Source: Pseudomonas sp. TNT3 (GTDB lineage: Bacteria; Pseudomonadota; Gammaproteobacteria; Pseudomonadales; Pseudomonadaceae). Taken from it: a stretch of DNA of 64,000 nucleotides. The position numbers and the translations under genes are program-made. The stretch is from the NCBI RefSeq assembly GCF_010095445.2, contig NZ_WFGV02000019.1, positions 1 to 64,000 on the forward strand, given 5' to 3'. Shown one piece after another: positions 46,621 through 55,846 of the stretch (positions are counted from its first letter, which is position 1; every line of letters starts with the position of its first letter). The notes beneath the pieces are model-generated. The model ran no database searches and was not told where the DNA came from. It was given only the letters and a program-made list of their open reading frames with translations.

Positions 46621-47627
46621 TGAAAGCGGCGCATCCCGAAGTTGTAGCAGCGAATCGCGTTAATCCCGGTGAGACTTTGCGCCAGGCCCGCGAAAGCAGA
46701 GGCTGGTCGCTGGCCGAAGTGGCCCTCAAGCTCAACCTCACCGTCAGCTCCCTGAGCAATCTTGAAGCCGGTGCTTTCGATAAGCTGCCTGGGCATACGT
46801 TCGCTCGCGGCTACATCCGTGCATACGCCAAATTGCTGGGCATGGATCAAACCGTCCTCGTTCAGCAGTTCGACCAATCCACCGGTACCGACTCCCAGGG
46901 CAGTAATGTCCACAGCCTGGGACGCATCGAAGAGCCGGTTCGGGTTTCTCACACTATCTTGCGAATTGTCAGCCTGCTGTTGCTGGTTGCCGTAATCGGT
47001 GGTGGTTTTGTCTGGTGGCAGGATCAAACTTCACAGCGCGCCAAGGACCTCACCACGTTGAGCCCGGAGCACGTTGAAGTCGAAGGCGCCGACGGCACTA
47101 CCCAGATTCATCCGCTGGATGAGCCTGAAGATCAGGCCATCGTGGAAAATCAGACCGAAGCCGGGGCCCCTTTGGCGTTGCCGCAGACCAGTACATCGGC
47201 TGAGCCTGAAGTGGCTGCGTCGGCGACAACACCGACGGCACCTGCTCAAAATTCCGCGCCTGTTCCTGCGACGCCTGCCACTCCAGCGACCCCGGCCCCG
47301 GCCGTTCCCGCTGTGCCTGCTCCAGTCGCGACTGCGCCCGTTGCGTCGACTGTTCCTGCCCCGGCAGCATCGGCTCCGACCGCCGGTCAAGGCCAGGTTT
47401 CGTTGCAGTTCACTGCAGACTGCTGGACACAAGTGACCGATGGCACCGGCAAGGTGCTGTTAAGCGGTCTCAAGCGTAAAGGCGAAAACGTTTCCGTTAC
47501 CGGCAAACCACCCTTTGCCGTGCGTCTGGGCTTTGCCCGTGGCGCACAGGTCAGCTACAACGGGCAGGTGGTTGATGTCGCTCCGTTCACCAGTGGCGAG
47601 ACTGCTCGCCTGAAGTTGGGTCAATAA
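46617..47627 (+). CDS. rodZ: cytoskeletal protein RodZ
   Basis: 336-residue cell-shape protein that links MreB to the wall machinery. The N-terminus is a Cro-like helix-turn-helix (LRQARESRGWSLAEVALKLN), then one helix near 112-132 (ILRIVSLLLLVAVIGGGFVWW-like), a long Ala/Pro/Thr-rich periplasmic linker at about 180-265, and a C-terminal DUF4115 domain. The low-complexity linker is length-variable in the family. ispG starts three bases after the stop. Confidence 0.95.
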   Translation: MMKAAHPEVVAANRVNPGETLRQARESRGWSLAEVALKLNLTVSSLSNLEAGAFDKLPGHTFARGYIRAYAKLLGMDQTVLVQQFDQSTGTDSQGSNVHSLGRIEEPVRVSHTILRIVSLLLLVAVIGGGFVWWQDQTSQRAKDLTTLSPEHVEVEGADGTTQIHPLDEPEDQAIVENQTEAGAPLALPQTSTSAEPEVAASATTPTAPAQNSAPVPATPATPATPAPAVPAVPAPVATAPVASTVPAPAASAPTAGQGQVSLQFTADCWTQVTDGTGKVLLSGLKRKGENVSVTGKPPFAVRLGFARGAQVSYNGQVVDVAPFTSGETARLKLGQ

Positions 47628-47630
47628 GTC

Positions 47631-48740
47631 ATGCACGGCGAATCTCCAATCAAACGTCGCGAATCTCGCAAGATCTGGGTCGGTAACGTGCCTGTTGGCG
47701 GCGATGCGCCTATCGCTGTGCAGAGCATGACCAACAGCGATACCAATGACGTGGCCGCCACCGTGGCCCAGATCAATCGCCTGGAAGCCGCTGGCGTCGA
47801 TATCGTACGGATTTCCGTACCGGATATGGACGCTGCCGAAGCCTTCGGCAAGATCAAGAAACTGGTCAAGGTTCCGCTGGTTGCCGACATCCACTTCGAC
47901 TACAAGATCGCATTGCGAGTGGCCGAGCTGGGCGTTGATTGTCTGCGGATCAACCCGGGTAATATCGGTCGCGAAGACCGCGTGCGCGCAGTCGTCGATG
48001 CCGCCCGTGATCGCGGGATTCCGATTCGAATCGGCGTGAACGCCGGCTCCCTGGAAAAAGACCTGCAAAAGAAATATGGCGAGCCGACACCCGCTGCACT
48101 CGTCGAATCCGCCTTGCGTCACGTTGAGCACCTTGAGCGCCTCAATTTCCAGGACTTCAAGGTCAGCGTGAAAGCCTCCGACGTGTTCATGGCCGTCGCG
48201 GCCTACCGTTTGCTGGCCAAGGAAATCGTCCAGCCACTGCACCTGGGCATCACCGAAGCCGGTGGTTTGCGTTCAGGCACGGTGAAATCCGCCGTGGGCC
48301 TCGGTATGCTGCTCGCCGAAGGGATTGGCGATACTATCCGCATCTCGCTGGCGGCCGACCCGGTCGAGGAAGTGAAGGTCGGCTACGACATTCTCAAGTC
48401 CTTGCACCTGCGTTCCCGTGGCATCAACTTCATCGCCTGCCCGAGTTGCTCGCGGCAGAACTTCGATGTGGTCAAAACCATGAACGAGCTGGAAGGGCGC
48501 CTCGAAGATCTGCTGGTGCCGCTGGATGTTGCAGTGATCGGTTGCGTGGTAAACGGACCGGGCGAAGCCAAGGAAGCCCATATCGGCTTGACCGGCGGCA
48601 CGCCAAACCTGATCTACATCGACGGCAAGCCGGCGCAGAAACTGACGAATGACAATCTGGTGGATGAGCTTGAACGCTTGATCCGCCAGAAAGCGGCCGA
48701 GAAGGTCGAAGCTGACGCTGCTGTAATCGCTCGCGGCTAA
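47631..48740 (+). CDS. ispG: 4-hydroxy-3-methylbut-2-enyl diphosphate synthase
   Basis: 369-residue [4Fe-4S] enzyme of the MEP isoprenoid pathway, converting MEcPP to HMBPP. The ligands are in [11 protein letters not shown] and [13 protein letters not shown], the Glu of the latter completing the cluster site. It starts [18 protein letters not shown]. Its place next to the isc region suits its cluster need. Confidence 0.98.
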   Translation: MHGESPIKRRESRKIWVGNVPVGGDAPIAVQSMTNSDTNDVAATVAQINRLEAAGVDIVRISVPDMDAAEAFGKIKKLVKVPLVADIHFDYKIALRVAELGVDCLRINPGNIGREDRVRAVVDAARDRGIPIRIGVNAGSLEKDLQKKYGEPTPAALVESALRHVEHLERLNFQDFKVSVKASDVFMAVAAYRLLAKEIVQPLHLGITEAGGLRSGTVKSAVGLGMLLAEGIGDTIRISLAADPVEEVKVGYDILKSLHLRSRGINFIACPSCSRQNFDVVKTMNELEGRLEDLLVPLDVAVIGCVVNGPGEAKEAHIGLTGGTPNLIYIDGKPAQKLTNDNLVDELERLIRQKAAEKVEADAAVIARG

Positions 48741-48791
48741 GCCCTAATTAAGAGTCGAACGGCTGAAGAGCCGAACGAATAAGGATTTATA

Positions 48792-50081
48792 GTGAGCAAG
48801 TCTCTGCAAGCCATTCGTGGCATGAACGATATCCTGCCCGAGCAGACTCCCCTGTGGCGTCACTTCGAGGGCACCGTCTCGCGCCTGCTGGATAACTACG
48901 GTTACAAGCAGATCCGCATGCCGATCGTCGAGTTCACCGAGCTGTTCAAGCGCTCCATCGGTGAAGTGACCGACATCGTCGAAAAAGAGATGTACACCTT
49001 CGACGACCGCAATGGCGACTCCCTGACCCTGCGCCCTGAAGGCACAGCGGCTTGCGTGCGTGCGGTGCTCGAGCACGGCATCACCGGTGGTGGCCAGGTG
49101 CAGAAACTCTGGTACATCGGTCCGATGTTCCGCCACGAACGTCCACAGAAAGGCCGTTATCGTCAGTTCCACCAGATTGGTTGCGAAGTCTTCAACCTGG
49201 ATGGTCCGGACATCGATGCCGAACTGATCGTGCTGACCTGGCGCCTGTGGGGCGAGCTGGGTATCCGTGATGCGGTCAAGCTTGAGCTCAACAGCCTGGG
49301 CACCGCCGAGTCTCGTGGTCGTTATCGCGAAGCCCTGGTCGAGTTCCTGTCGGCTCGTCTGGACAAGCTGGACGAAGACAGCCAGCGTCGCCTGAAAACC
49401 AACCCTCTGCGGGTTCTGGACACCAAAAACGCTGATACACAAGCGGTTCTGGTCGACGCGCCGAAAATGGCCGATTACCTGGACGAAGAGTCCCGCGTGC
49501 ACTTCGAGGGCCTCAAGGCTCGCCTGGACACTGCCGGCATTCCTTATGTCATCAATCCGAAGCTGGTTCGCGGGCTGGATTACTACAGCAAGACCGTTTT
49601 CGAATGGGTCACCGACAAGTTGGGCGCTCAGGGCACCGTTTGTGCCGGTGGTCGCTACGACGGTCTGGTGGAACAGATGGGCGGCAAGCCAACGCCGGGT
49701 GTCGGTTTCGCCATGGGCATCGAGCGCCTGGTGTTGCTGCTGGAAACCCTGGAACAGATCCCGGAAGAGATCTCCCGCCAGGTTGACGTTTACCTCTGTG
49801 CCTTCGGGGAAGCCGCCGAGCTTGCCGGGTTGGCCTTGAGTGAACGTGTTCGTGATCAATTACCCAACCTGCGCTTGCAAGTAAATGCCGGCGCCGGCAG
49901 CTTCAAAAGCCAGTTCAAGAAGGCCGACAAGAGCGGTGCATTGTATGCGCTGATCCTCGGTGACGATGAAATGGCCCAGCAAGTGGTAGGTTTCAAACCC
50001 CTGCGTGGCCAGGGCGAACAACAAAGCATTGCCTGGGATGCGCTTGCTGCACACCTGGCCACCTGCATCGTGCAGGGTTGA
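48792..50081 (+). CDS. hisS: histidyl-tRNA synthetase
   Basis: 429-residue class II synthetase. Motif 2 is [16 protein letters not shown] near 112-127, His-binding motifs are [12 protein letters not shown] and AGGRYDGL, and motif 3 is [11 protein letters not shown] near 305. The start is GTG at 48792 with AAGGA six bases upstream. Confidence 0.98.
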   Translation: MSKSLQAIRGMNDILPEQTPLWRHFEGTVSRLLDNYGYKQIRMPIVEFTELFKRSIGEVTDIVEKEMYTFDDRNGDSLTLRPEGTAACVRAVLEHGITGGGQVQKLWYIGPMFRHERPQKGRYRQFHQIGCEVFNLDGPDIDAELIVLTWRLWGELGIRDAVKLELNSLGTAESRGRYREALVEFLSARLDKLDEDSQRRLKTNPLRVLDTKNADTQAVLVDAPKMADYLDEESRVHFEGLKARLDTAGIPYVINPKLVRGLDYYSKTVFEWVTDKLGAQGTVCAGGRYDGLVEQMGGKPTPGVGFAMGIERLVLLLETLEQIPEEISRQVDVYLCAFGEAAELAGLALSERVRDQLPNLRLQVNAGAGSFKSQFKKADKSGALYALILGDDEMAQQVVGFKPLRGQGEQQSIAWDALAAHLATCIVQG

Positions 50082-50121
50082 AGCTGTCAAACAGCCGATT
50101 TAGCGATTAAGGAGTATTGGG

Positions 50122-50763
50122 GTGTCGAATAGCGAAGACGAACAGCTGGCGGATTTTAAGGACTGGTGGACACGCAACGGCAAGCCCCTGGTCACTGGCG
50201 GCCTGTTGGCGCTGGTCATCGTGTTCGGCTGGCAGGCCTTTCAAAAGTATCAGAGCAATCAGTCGCAAGGCGCCTCGATTCTCTATCAGCAATTGCTTGA
50301 AACCACGCTGACGCCTGATGGCAAGCCTGATGCGGCACGTGTTTCGGACCTGGCTGGCAAGCTCAACAGCGAGTACGGCGGCAGCGCCTATGCGCAGTAC
50401 GGCAGTCTGTTTGTGGCGAAAGTAGCAGTCGACAGCGGCAAGCTGGATGACGCAGCCAGCGAGCTGAAAGCCATTGCCGACAAGCCGGCGAACCCGGCGT
50501 TGGGCGAAATTGCCCGTCAGCGCCTGGCTCAGGTACTGGCCGCGCAGAACAAGGCCGATGAAGCCCTGAAACTGCTCGAAGGCGATGCCGATACTGCATT
50601 CCTGGCCACTCGCGAAGAACTCAAGGGCGATCTGCTGGTGCAGCTGGGTCGTACCGACGAAGCAAACGCGGCGTATCAAAAAGCCAAGGCGGCACTGTCG
50701 GATGAAGCGGCGGTCGGTGGCTTACAAATCAAGCTGGACGACCTGGCCAAAGGGGATGCGTGA
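50122..50763 (+). CDS. yfgM: YfgM-like TPR membrane protein
   Basis: 213-residue inner-membrane protein with a short cytoplasmic N-terminus (DEQLADFKDWWTRNGKP), one helix at about 24-40 and a periplasmic TPR_21 region. In E. coli YfgM joins the Sec translocon with PpiD and helps periplasmic chaperones. The start is GTG at 50122 with AAGGAG seven bases ahead. The stop overlaps the bamB region. Confidence 0.93.
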   Translation: MSNSEDEQLADFKDWWTRNGKPLVTGGLLALVIVFGWQAFQKYQSNQSQGASILYQQLLETTLTPDGKPDAARVSDLAGKLNSEYGGSAYAQYGSLFVAKVAVDSGKLDDAASELKAIADKPANPALGEIARQRLAQVLAAQNKADEALKLLEGDADTAFLATREELKGDLLVQLGRTDEANAAYQKAKAALSDEAAVGGLQIKLDDLAKGDA

Positions 50764-50764
50764 C

Positions 50765-51907
50765 GTGATTCGTTGGAAACATGCAGCATTGCTGGCTCTG
50801 GCCATTTTGGCCGCGGGTTGCAGCAGCAACAGCAAAAAGGAATTGCCACCTGCCGAGTTGACTGACTTCAAAGAAGAAGTGGTTCTGCAAAAGCAGTGGA
50901 GTCGTTCGATCGGTGACGGTCAGGGCGAGACGTACAACATGCTGGTTCCGGCGATCGAAGGCGATACCATCTATGCCGCCGACGTCACCGGTGTGGTGAT
51001 GTCGATGGATCGCAGCAACGGCGACGTCAAATGGGAGAAAGATCTCGACGTGCCTGTGTCCGGCGCCGTAGGCGTGGGTTACGGTCTGGTCATGATCGGT
51101 ACGCTCAAGGGTGAAATCGTTGCCCTCGACGCCAGCAGCGGTGAAGAGAAATGGCGCGCTCGCGTGTCCAGTGAAGTCCTCGCTCCACCGGCCAACAACG
51201 GCGACGTGGTTGTGGTTCAAACCCAGGATGATCGTCTGATCGGTCTGGATGCCTCCACCGGCAACCAGCGCTGGTTGTATGACAGCACTCCGGCAGTCCT
51301 GACGCTGCGCGGCACCAGTGCTCCTATCGTCACCAACCGCTTTGCGGTGGCTGGCCTGTCGACCGGTAAAGTGGTTGCTCTCGATATTTCCAACGGCGTG
51401 CCGGTATGGGAACAACGGGTAGCGATTCCACAAGGTCGTTCGGAGTTGGAGCGTGTCGTCGATATCGACGGCGGCTTGCTGCTGTCCGGCGGTACGCTTT
51501 ACGTCGCCAGCTACCAGGGTCGCGTCGCGGCACTGGACCTGGAAAGTGGTCGTCAGCTCTGGCAGCGTGATGCTTCCAGCTATGCCGGCGTCGCTCAGGG
51601 TTTCGGCAGCGTCTACGTGAGCCTGTCCTCGGGCACCGTTGAAGGCGTCGATGAGCGTTCCACCACCGCTTTGTGGAGCAACGATTCGCTGGCGCGCCGT
51701 CAGCTGTCGGCTCCTGAAGTGTTCTCCAGCTATGTTGCAGTCGGTGATATGGAAGGCTACCTGCACCTGCTGAGTCAGGTTGACGGTCGTTTCGTCGGCC
51801 GCGAGCGCATCGACAGCGACGGCCTGCGTGCCCGTCCGCTGGTGGTGGGTGACACGATTTATCTGTATGGCAACAGCGGCAAACTGGAAGCCCTGACCAT
51901 CAAGTAA
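50765..51907 (+). CDS. bamB: outer-membrane assembly lipoprotein BamB
   Basis: 380-residue eight-bladed beta-propeller of the BAM complex, which folds outer-membrane proteins. It has the lipobox LAAGC and repeated PQQ-like blades (LDASSGEEKW, LDASTGNQRW, LDLESGRQLW). I chose the GTG at 50765, which is nine bases after AAGGGG; an ATG three codons earlier (50756) directly touches that site but is the alternative. The gene begins right after the yfgM stop and is followed by a REPIN. Confidence 0.93.
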   Translation: MIRWKHAALLALAILAAGCSSNSKKELPPAELTDFKEEVVLQKQWSRSIGDGQGETYNMLVPAIEGDTIYAADVTGVVMSMDRSNGDVKWEKDLDVPVSGAVGVGYGLVMIGTLKGEIVALDASSGEEKWRARVSSEVLAPPANNGDVVVVQTQDDRLIGLDASTGNQRWLYDSTPAVLTLRGTSAPIVTNRFAVAGLSTGKVVALDISNGVPVWEQRVAIPQGRSELERVVDIDGGLLLSGGTLYVASYQGRVAALDLESGRQLWQRDASSYAGVAQGFGSVYVSLSSGTVEGVDERSTTALWSNDSLARRQLSAPEVFSSYVAVGDMEGYLHLLSQVDGRFVGRERIDSDGLRARPLVVGDTIYLYGNSGKLEALTIK

Positions 51908-51950
51908 TGTTTGACTATGCTTGGGGTTTAACCCCCAGGCTGCTTCACTT

Positions 51951-52047
51951 GTAGGAGCGAGCTTGCTCGCGATGGACGTCAACGATTCCGTTTGCTTTCT
52001 GAATAAACGCGGTGTTTTGCGTTTTTCGCGAGCAAGCTCGCTCCTAC
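51951..52047. repeat. REPIN (GTAGGAGCGAGCTTGCTCGC type)
   Basis: GTAGGAGCGAGCTTGCTCGC GATGG and the inverted CGCGAGCAAGCTCGCTCCTA C, around a 48-base loop, between bamB and der. It may act as a 3' stabiliser or weak terminator. Confidence 0.92.
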
Positions 52048-52122
52048 AGTGATTGCCCCGAGCACCAGCCGCTGCCTCGCAGCGGCTTTTGTATTTTCTG
52101 AAATAACGAAGTGGAGAGCCGC

Positions 52123-53592
52123 ATGGTTCCCGTAATCGCCCTGGTGGGCCGACCGAACGTCGGCAAGTCCACCTTGTTCAACCGCCTGACCAGGACTCGT
52201 GACGCCATCGTTGGCGACTTGTCCGGTCTGACCCGTGATCGCCAATACGGTGAGGCCAAGTGGCAAGGGCGTTCCTACATTCTGGTCGACACCGGTGGTA
52301 TCTCCGGTGACGAGCATGGTATGGACGAAAAAATGGCCGAGCAGTCCCTGCTGGCCATCGAAGAAGCCGATGTCGTGCTGTTCCTGGTAGATGCCAAGGC
52401 TGGTTTCACCGCCGCCGACCAGATGATCGCCGAGCATTTGCGCAAACGTAACAAGCGCTCTTATGTGGTTGCCAACAAAGTCGACAACATCGACCCGGAA
52501 ATGGCCCGCGCTGAATTCGCCCCGTTGGGTATGGGCCACGCGATTCCGATCGCCGGTGCTCATGGCCGTGGCATCACCCAGATGCTGGAAATCGCACTGA
52601 GCGAATTCCCGAAAGACGATGAAGAGCCGGAAGACGGCGAAGAAGAGATCGTTGCCGAAGGTGAGGAAGCCAAGCGCATTCCTGGCCCAAGCGAAAAAGA
52701 CGGTATCAAGATCGCGATCATCGGCCGCCCGAACGTAGGCAAGTCGACACTGGTCAACCGCATGCTGGGTGAAGACCGGGTAATCGTCTATGACGAACCC
52801 GGCACCACTCGCGACAGTATCTACATCCCGTTCGAGCGTAACGACGAGAAGTACACGCTGATCGACACCGCCGGTGTGCGCAAGCGCGGCAAGATCCACG
52901 AAGAAGTTGAAAAATTCTCCGTGGTCAAAACCTTGCAAGCGATCAAAGACGCCAACGTGGTGATCTTCGTGATGGACGCCCGCGAAGGTGTGGTCGATCA
53001 CGATCTCAACCTGCTGGGCTTCGCCATCGAGGCGGGTCGTGCGCTGGTTATCGCGATCAACAAGTGGGACGGCATGACGCCGGGCGAGCGCGACTTCGTC
53101 AAGGTTGAGCTGCAACGTCGACTGTTCTTCGTTGATTACGCCGACATCCACTTCATCTCGGCCCTGCACGGCACGGGCGTGGGCAACCTCTACGCTTCCG
53201 TACAGAACTCGTTCAAGTCTGCGGTTACCCGCTGGCCAACCAACCGTCTGACCACGATTCTGGAAGATGCGGTTGGCGAACACGCGCCACCGATGGTCAA
53301 CAATCGCCGGATCAAGCTGCGTTATGCCCACTTGGGTGGCGCGAACCCGCCGATCATCGTGATTCACGGTAACCAGATCGAGAAGGTGCCGAAGTCTTAC
53401 GTTCGTTACCTGGAAAACACTTACCGTCGTGTTCTGAAGCTGGTCGGTACGCCGATTCGCATCGAATTCAAAGGCGGCGAGAACCCGTACGAAGGCAACA
53501 AGAATTCGCTCACCGACCGCCAGGTCAACAAGAAGCGTCGCATGATGTCGCACCACAAAAAGGCCGACAAAAAGCGCCGCGACAAGAAATAG
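52123..53592 (+). CDS. der: ribosome-assembly GTPase Der (EngA)
   Basis: 489-residue protein with two tandem GTPase domains and a C-terminal KH-like domain; it is needed for 50S ribosome maturation. Each domain has its own [11 protein letters not shown]-loop (near residues 8 and 203). The acidic linker between them ([11 protein letters not shown]) is characteristic. The ATG at 52123 has GGAG eight bases upstream; a GTG four codons earlier is the alternative. Confidence 0.98.
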   Translation: MVPVIALVGRPNVGKSTLFNRLTRTRDAIVGDLSGLTRDRQYGEAKWQGRSYILVDTGGISGDEHGMDEKMAEQSLLAIEEADVVLFLVDAKAGFTAADQMIAEHLRKRNKRSYVVANKVDNIDPEMARAEFAPLGMGHAIPIAGAHGRGITQMLEIALSEFPKDDEEPEDGEEEIVAEGEEAKRIPGPSEKDGIKIAIIGRPNVGKSTLVNRMLGEDRVIVYDEPGTTRDSIYIPFERNDEKYTLIDTAGVRKRGKIHEEVEKFSVVKTLQAIKDANVVIFVMDAREGVVDHDLNLLGFAIEAGRALVIAINKWDGMTPGERDFVKVELQRRLFFVDYADIHFISALHGTGVGNLYASVQNSFKSAVTRWPTNRLTTILEDAVGEHAPPMVNNRRIKLRYAHLGGANPPIIVIHGNQIEKVPKSYVRYLENTYRRVLKLVGTPIRIEFKGGENPYEGNKNSLTDRQVNKKRRMMSHHKKADKKRRDKK

Positions 53593-53593
53593 A

Positions 53594-53730
53594 AGCAGCT
53601 TTAAGTTTCAAGCTGCAAGCTTCGAGTCAACGCAAGAAAGGGTCCTGTCAGGGGCCCTTTTTTGTGCCTGAAGGTTTGAGACTTGACCGCTTGCCGCTTA
53701 CAGCTTGAAACTTGCAGCTCACCTGCAAGG
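53594..53730. repeat. inverted repeat flanking the der terminator
   Basis: AAGTTTCAAGCTGCAAGC near 53603-53620 is matched in inverse by GCTTACAGCTTGAAACTT near 53695-53712, placing the der terminator in the loop. This GCTTGAAACTTGCAGCT unit is a repeat I recognise from Pseudomonas intergenic DNA. Confidence 0.65.
53637..53665 (+). terminator. intrinsic terminator of der
   Basis: AAAGGGTCCTG, short loop, CAGGGGCCCTTTTTT: a GGGTCC/GGGCCC-type stem with one wobble, followed by Ts. Confidence 0.85.
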
Positions 53731-53738
53731 GGCTACCG

Positions 53739-54887
53739 ATGATCACCAGTAAGCTGCCGAATGTCGGCATCACTATCTTCACTCAGATGTCTCAGCTCGC
53801 GGCGCAAACCGGGGCGCTCAATCTGTCCCAGGGTTTTCCGGATTTCGATGCCCCGCAGGCCCTGTGTGATGCGGTCGGCCGGCATATTGCCCAAGGCCAC
53901 AATCAGTATTCTCCAATGACCGGCCTGCCCGCATTGCGCGAGCAGATTGCGACGAAGATTACCCGCAGCTATGGCATCAATGTGGATGCCGATCACGAAG
54001 TGACCGTCACACCCGGCGCCACCCAGGCGATCTTCTGCGCGATCCAGGCGGTGATCAATCGTGGCGACGAAGTCATCGTGTTCGACCCGTGCTACGACGC
54101 CTACGAGCCCTCGGTGGAATTGGCTGGCGGCCGTTGCGTGCACGTCCAGTTGGGCCTGGATGACTTCGCCATCGATTTCGAAAAACTCGCCCAGGCGCTG
54201 AGCCCGCGCACGAAGATGATCGTCCTCAATGCCCCGCACAATCCCAGCGGCGCGCTGATCAGTCGTGCCGAACTGGATCAGTTGGCTGATCTGATTCGTG
54301 ATCGCGACATCTACCTGATCAGCGATGAAGTCTACGAGCACCTAGTGTTCGACGGCCTACCTCACGTCAGCGTGCTTAACCATCCGGAGTTGTACGAGCG
54401 CGCTTTCGTCGTCAGTTCCTTCGGCAAGACCTATCACGTCACCGGCTGGAAAACCGGCTATGTGGTCGCACCACCGGCTCTGACGGCGGAGCTGCGCAAG
54501 GTTCACCAATATGTCAGTTTCTGCGGTGTGACGCCGCTGCAATACGCGCTGGCTGACTTCATGGCCGAGCACCCTGAACACGTCGAAGAATTACCGGCCT
54601 TTTATCAGGCCAAGCGCGACCTGTTTTGTGATTTGCTGGCACCGTCGCGTTTCACTTTCAATCGCGCAGCGGGCACGTATTTCCAGCTGGTCGATTACTC
54701 GCAGATCCGCCCGGACCTTACTGACGTTGAGATGGCACTGTGGATGACCCGCGAACATGGCGTGGCGAGCATCCCGATCTCGGTGTTCTACCAGACACCC
54801 CCCGAAGGCCAGCGCCTGGTGCGCCTGTGCTTCGCCAAACGCGAGGAGACCCTGCGTGAAGCAGCGGCAAAACTATGCGTGATCTGA
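53739..54887 (+). CDS. pyridoxal phosphate-dependent aminotransferase (methionine/glutamine type)
   Basis: 382-residue class I aminotransferase. NLSQGFPDFDAPQAL near residues 28-42, the YSPMTGLPALRE segment, and SSFGKTYHVTGWKTGY with the PLP Lys near 235 match YbdL/KAT-like methionine aminotransferases. It overlaps by 13 bases the next gene, an omega-amidase, so both are translated together. The pair should transaminate methionine or glutamine and then remove the 2-oxo acid amide. The ATG at 53739 has AAGGGG seven bases ahead. Confidence 0.93.
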   Translation: MITSKLPNVGITIFTQMSQLAAQTGALNLSQGFPDFDAPQALCDAVGRHIAQGHNQYSPMTGLPALREQIATKITRSYGINVDADHEVTVTPGATQAIFCAIQAVINRGDEVIVFDPCYDAYEPSVELAGGRCVHVQLGLDDFAIDFEKLAQALSPRTKMIVLNAPHNPSGALISRAELDQLADLIRDRDIYLISDEVYEHLVFDGLPHVSVLNHPELYERAFVVSSFGKTYHVTGWKTGYVVAPPALTAELRKVHQYVSFCGVTPLQYALADFMAEHPEHVEELPAFYQAKRDLFCDLLAPSRFTFNRAAGTYFQLVDYSQIRPDLTDVEMALWMTREHGVASIPISVFYQTPPEGQRLVRLCFAKREETLREAAAKLCVI

Positions 54888-55666
54888 GTGCTCTGCCGAA
54901 TCTGAACATCGCGCTAATCCAGACCACGCTGGCCTGGCACGATCGCCAGGCCAACCTGGAGCATTTCGAGCAATTGCTGGAGCAGGCTCGCGGCGCTGAC
55001 CTGATCATCCTGCCGGAGATGTTCACCACCGGTTTCTCCATGGAGTCCGAGACCCTGGCCGAAGCGGAGAATGGTCCCACCAGCAAATGGTTACGGCTTC
55101 AGGCAGCGAAGCTCGAGGCGGTGATCACCGGCAGTGTGATCGTCCAGGCGGCCGACGGCAGTCATCGTAATCGCCTGCTGTGGGCGCGACCGGACGGTGA
55201 GGTGCTGCATTACGACAAGCGCCACCTGTTCCGCATGGCCGGCGAGCACAATCACTACACGCCCGGCGAGCGCCAGGTGCAGTTCGAGCTCAAGGGCTGG
55301 CGTGTGCGTCCGCTTATTTGCTACGACCTGCGATTCCCTGTGTGGAGTCGCGATGCTCAGGACACCGATCTGCTGCTCTATACCGCCAACTGGCCAGGTG
55401 CACGGCGCCAGCACTGGAACCGTTTGCTGCCGGCTCGGGCCATTGAAAACCTGTGTTACGTGGCGGCTGTGAATCGCATCGGTACGGACGGCAAAGGCTT
55501 CGCCTATACCGGCGACAGTCAGGTCCTGGACTTCCAGGGTGAGACGTTGCTCAGTGCGGGGGAGGCGGATGGGGTGTTCACGGTAGTGTTGGATGCGGCG
55601 GAATTGGCGGCGTATCGCACCAGATTTCCGGCCAATCTGGATGCTGATACCTTCGAATTCACCTGA
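54875..55666 (+). CDS. nitrilase-superfamily omega-amidase (YafV-like)
   Basis: 263-residue carbon-nitrogen hydrolase with the Glu-Lys-Cys triad at E48 (LPEMFTTG), K115 (YDKRHLF) and C149 (PLICYDLRFP). This family hydrolyses 2-oxoglutaramate and 2-oxosuccinamate, the products left by glutamine and asparagine transaminases. It follows the aminotransferase with a 13-base overlap, which supports a coupled salvage role. Confidence 0.94.
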   Translation: MRDLSALPNLNIALIQTTLAWHDRQANLEHFEQLLEQARGADLIILPEMFTTGFSMESETLAEAENGPTSKWLRLQAAKLEAVITGSVIVQAADGSHRNRLLWARPDGEVLHYDKRHLFRMAGEHNHYTPGERQVQFELKGWRVRPLICYDLRFPVWSRDAQDTDLLLYTANWPGARRQHWNRLLPARAIENLCYVAAVNRIGTDGKGFAYTGDSQVLDFQGETLLSAGEADGVFTVVLDAAELAAYRTRFPANLDADTFEFT

Positions 55667-55676
55667 TATTTGGTGG

Positions 55677-55785
55677 TCCGAAAAGATCGCAGTCTCCGGC
55701 AGCTCCGACACCGACCGAGTACGCCCCGCGACATTTTGGCTTACTCATAACCAGTAGGAGCTGCCGAAGGCTGCGATCTTTTGAT
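55677..55785. repeat. inverted pair of AGGAGCTGCCGAAGGCTGCG-type repeats
   Basis: AAAGATCGCAGTCTCCGGCA GCTCC at about 55682-55706 and AGGAGCTGCCGAAGGCTGCG ATCTTTTGATC at 55757-55785 are inverse copies of one repeat, 50 bases apart. Confidence 0.8.
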
Positions 55786-55796
55786 CTTCCAATACA

Positions 55797-55832
55797 AAAA
55801 GGCCCCAAGGTTCTCACCAAGGGGCCTTTTGC
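55797..55832. terminator. bidirectional terminator between omega-amidase and leuA
   Basis: AAAAAGGCCCC and GGGGCCTTTT form the stem around AAGGTTCTCACCAA. A run on one side and T run on the other serve both convergent genes. Confidence 0.9.
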
Positions 55833-55846
55833 ATTGCGGCAGACGC

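Noticed and set aside
51979..53556. 525-codon open frame on the minus strand
   Set aside because: It is antisense to der and starts in a REPIN.
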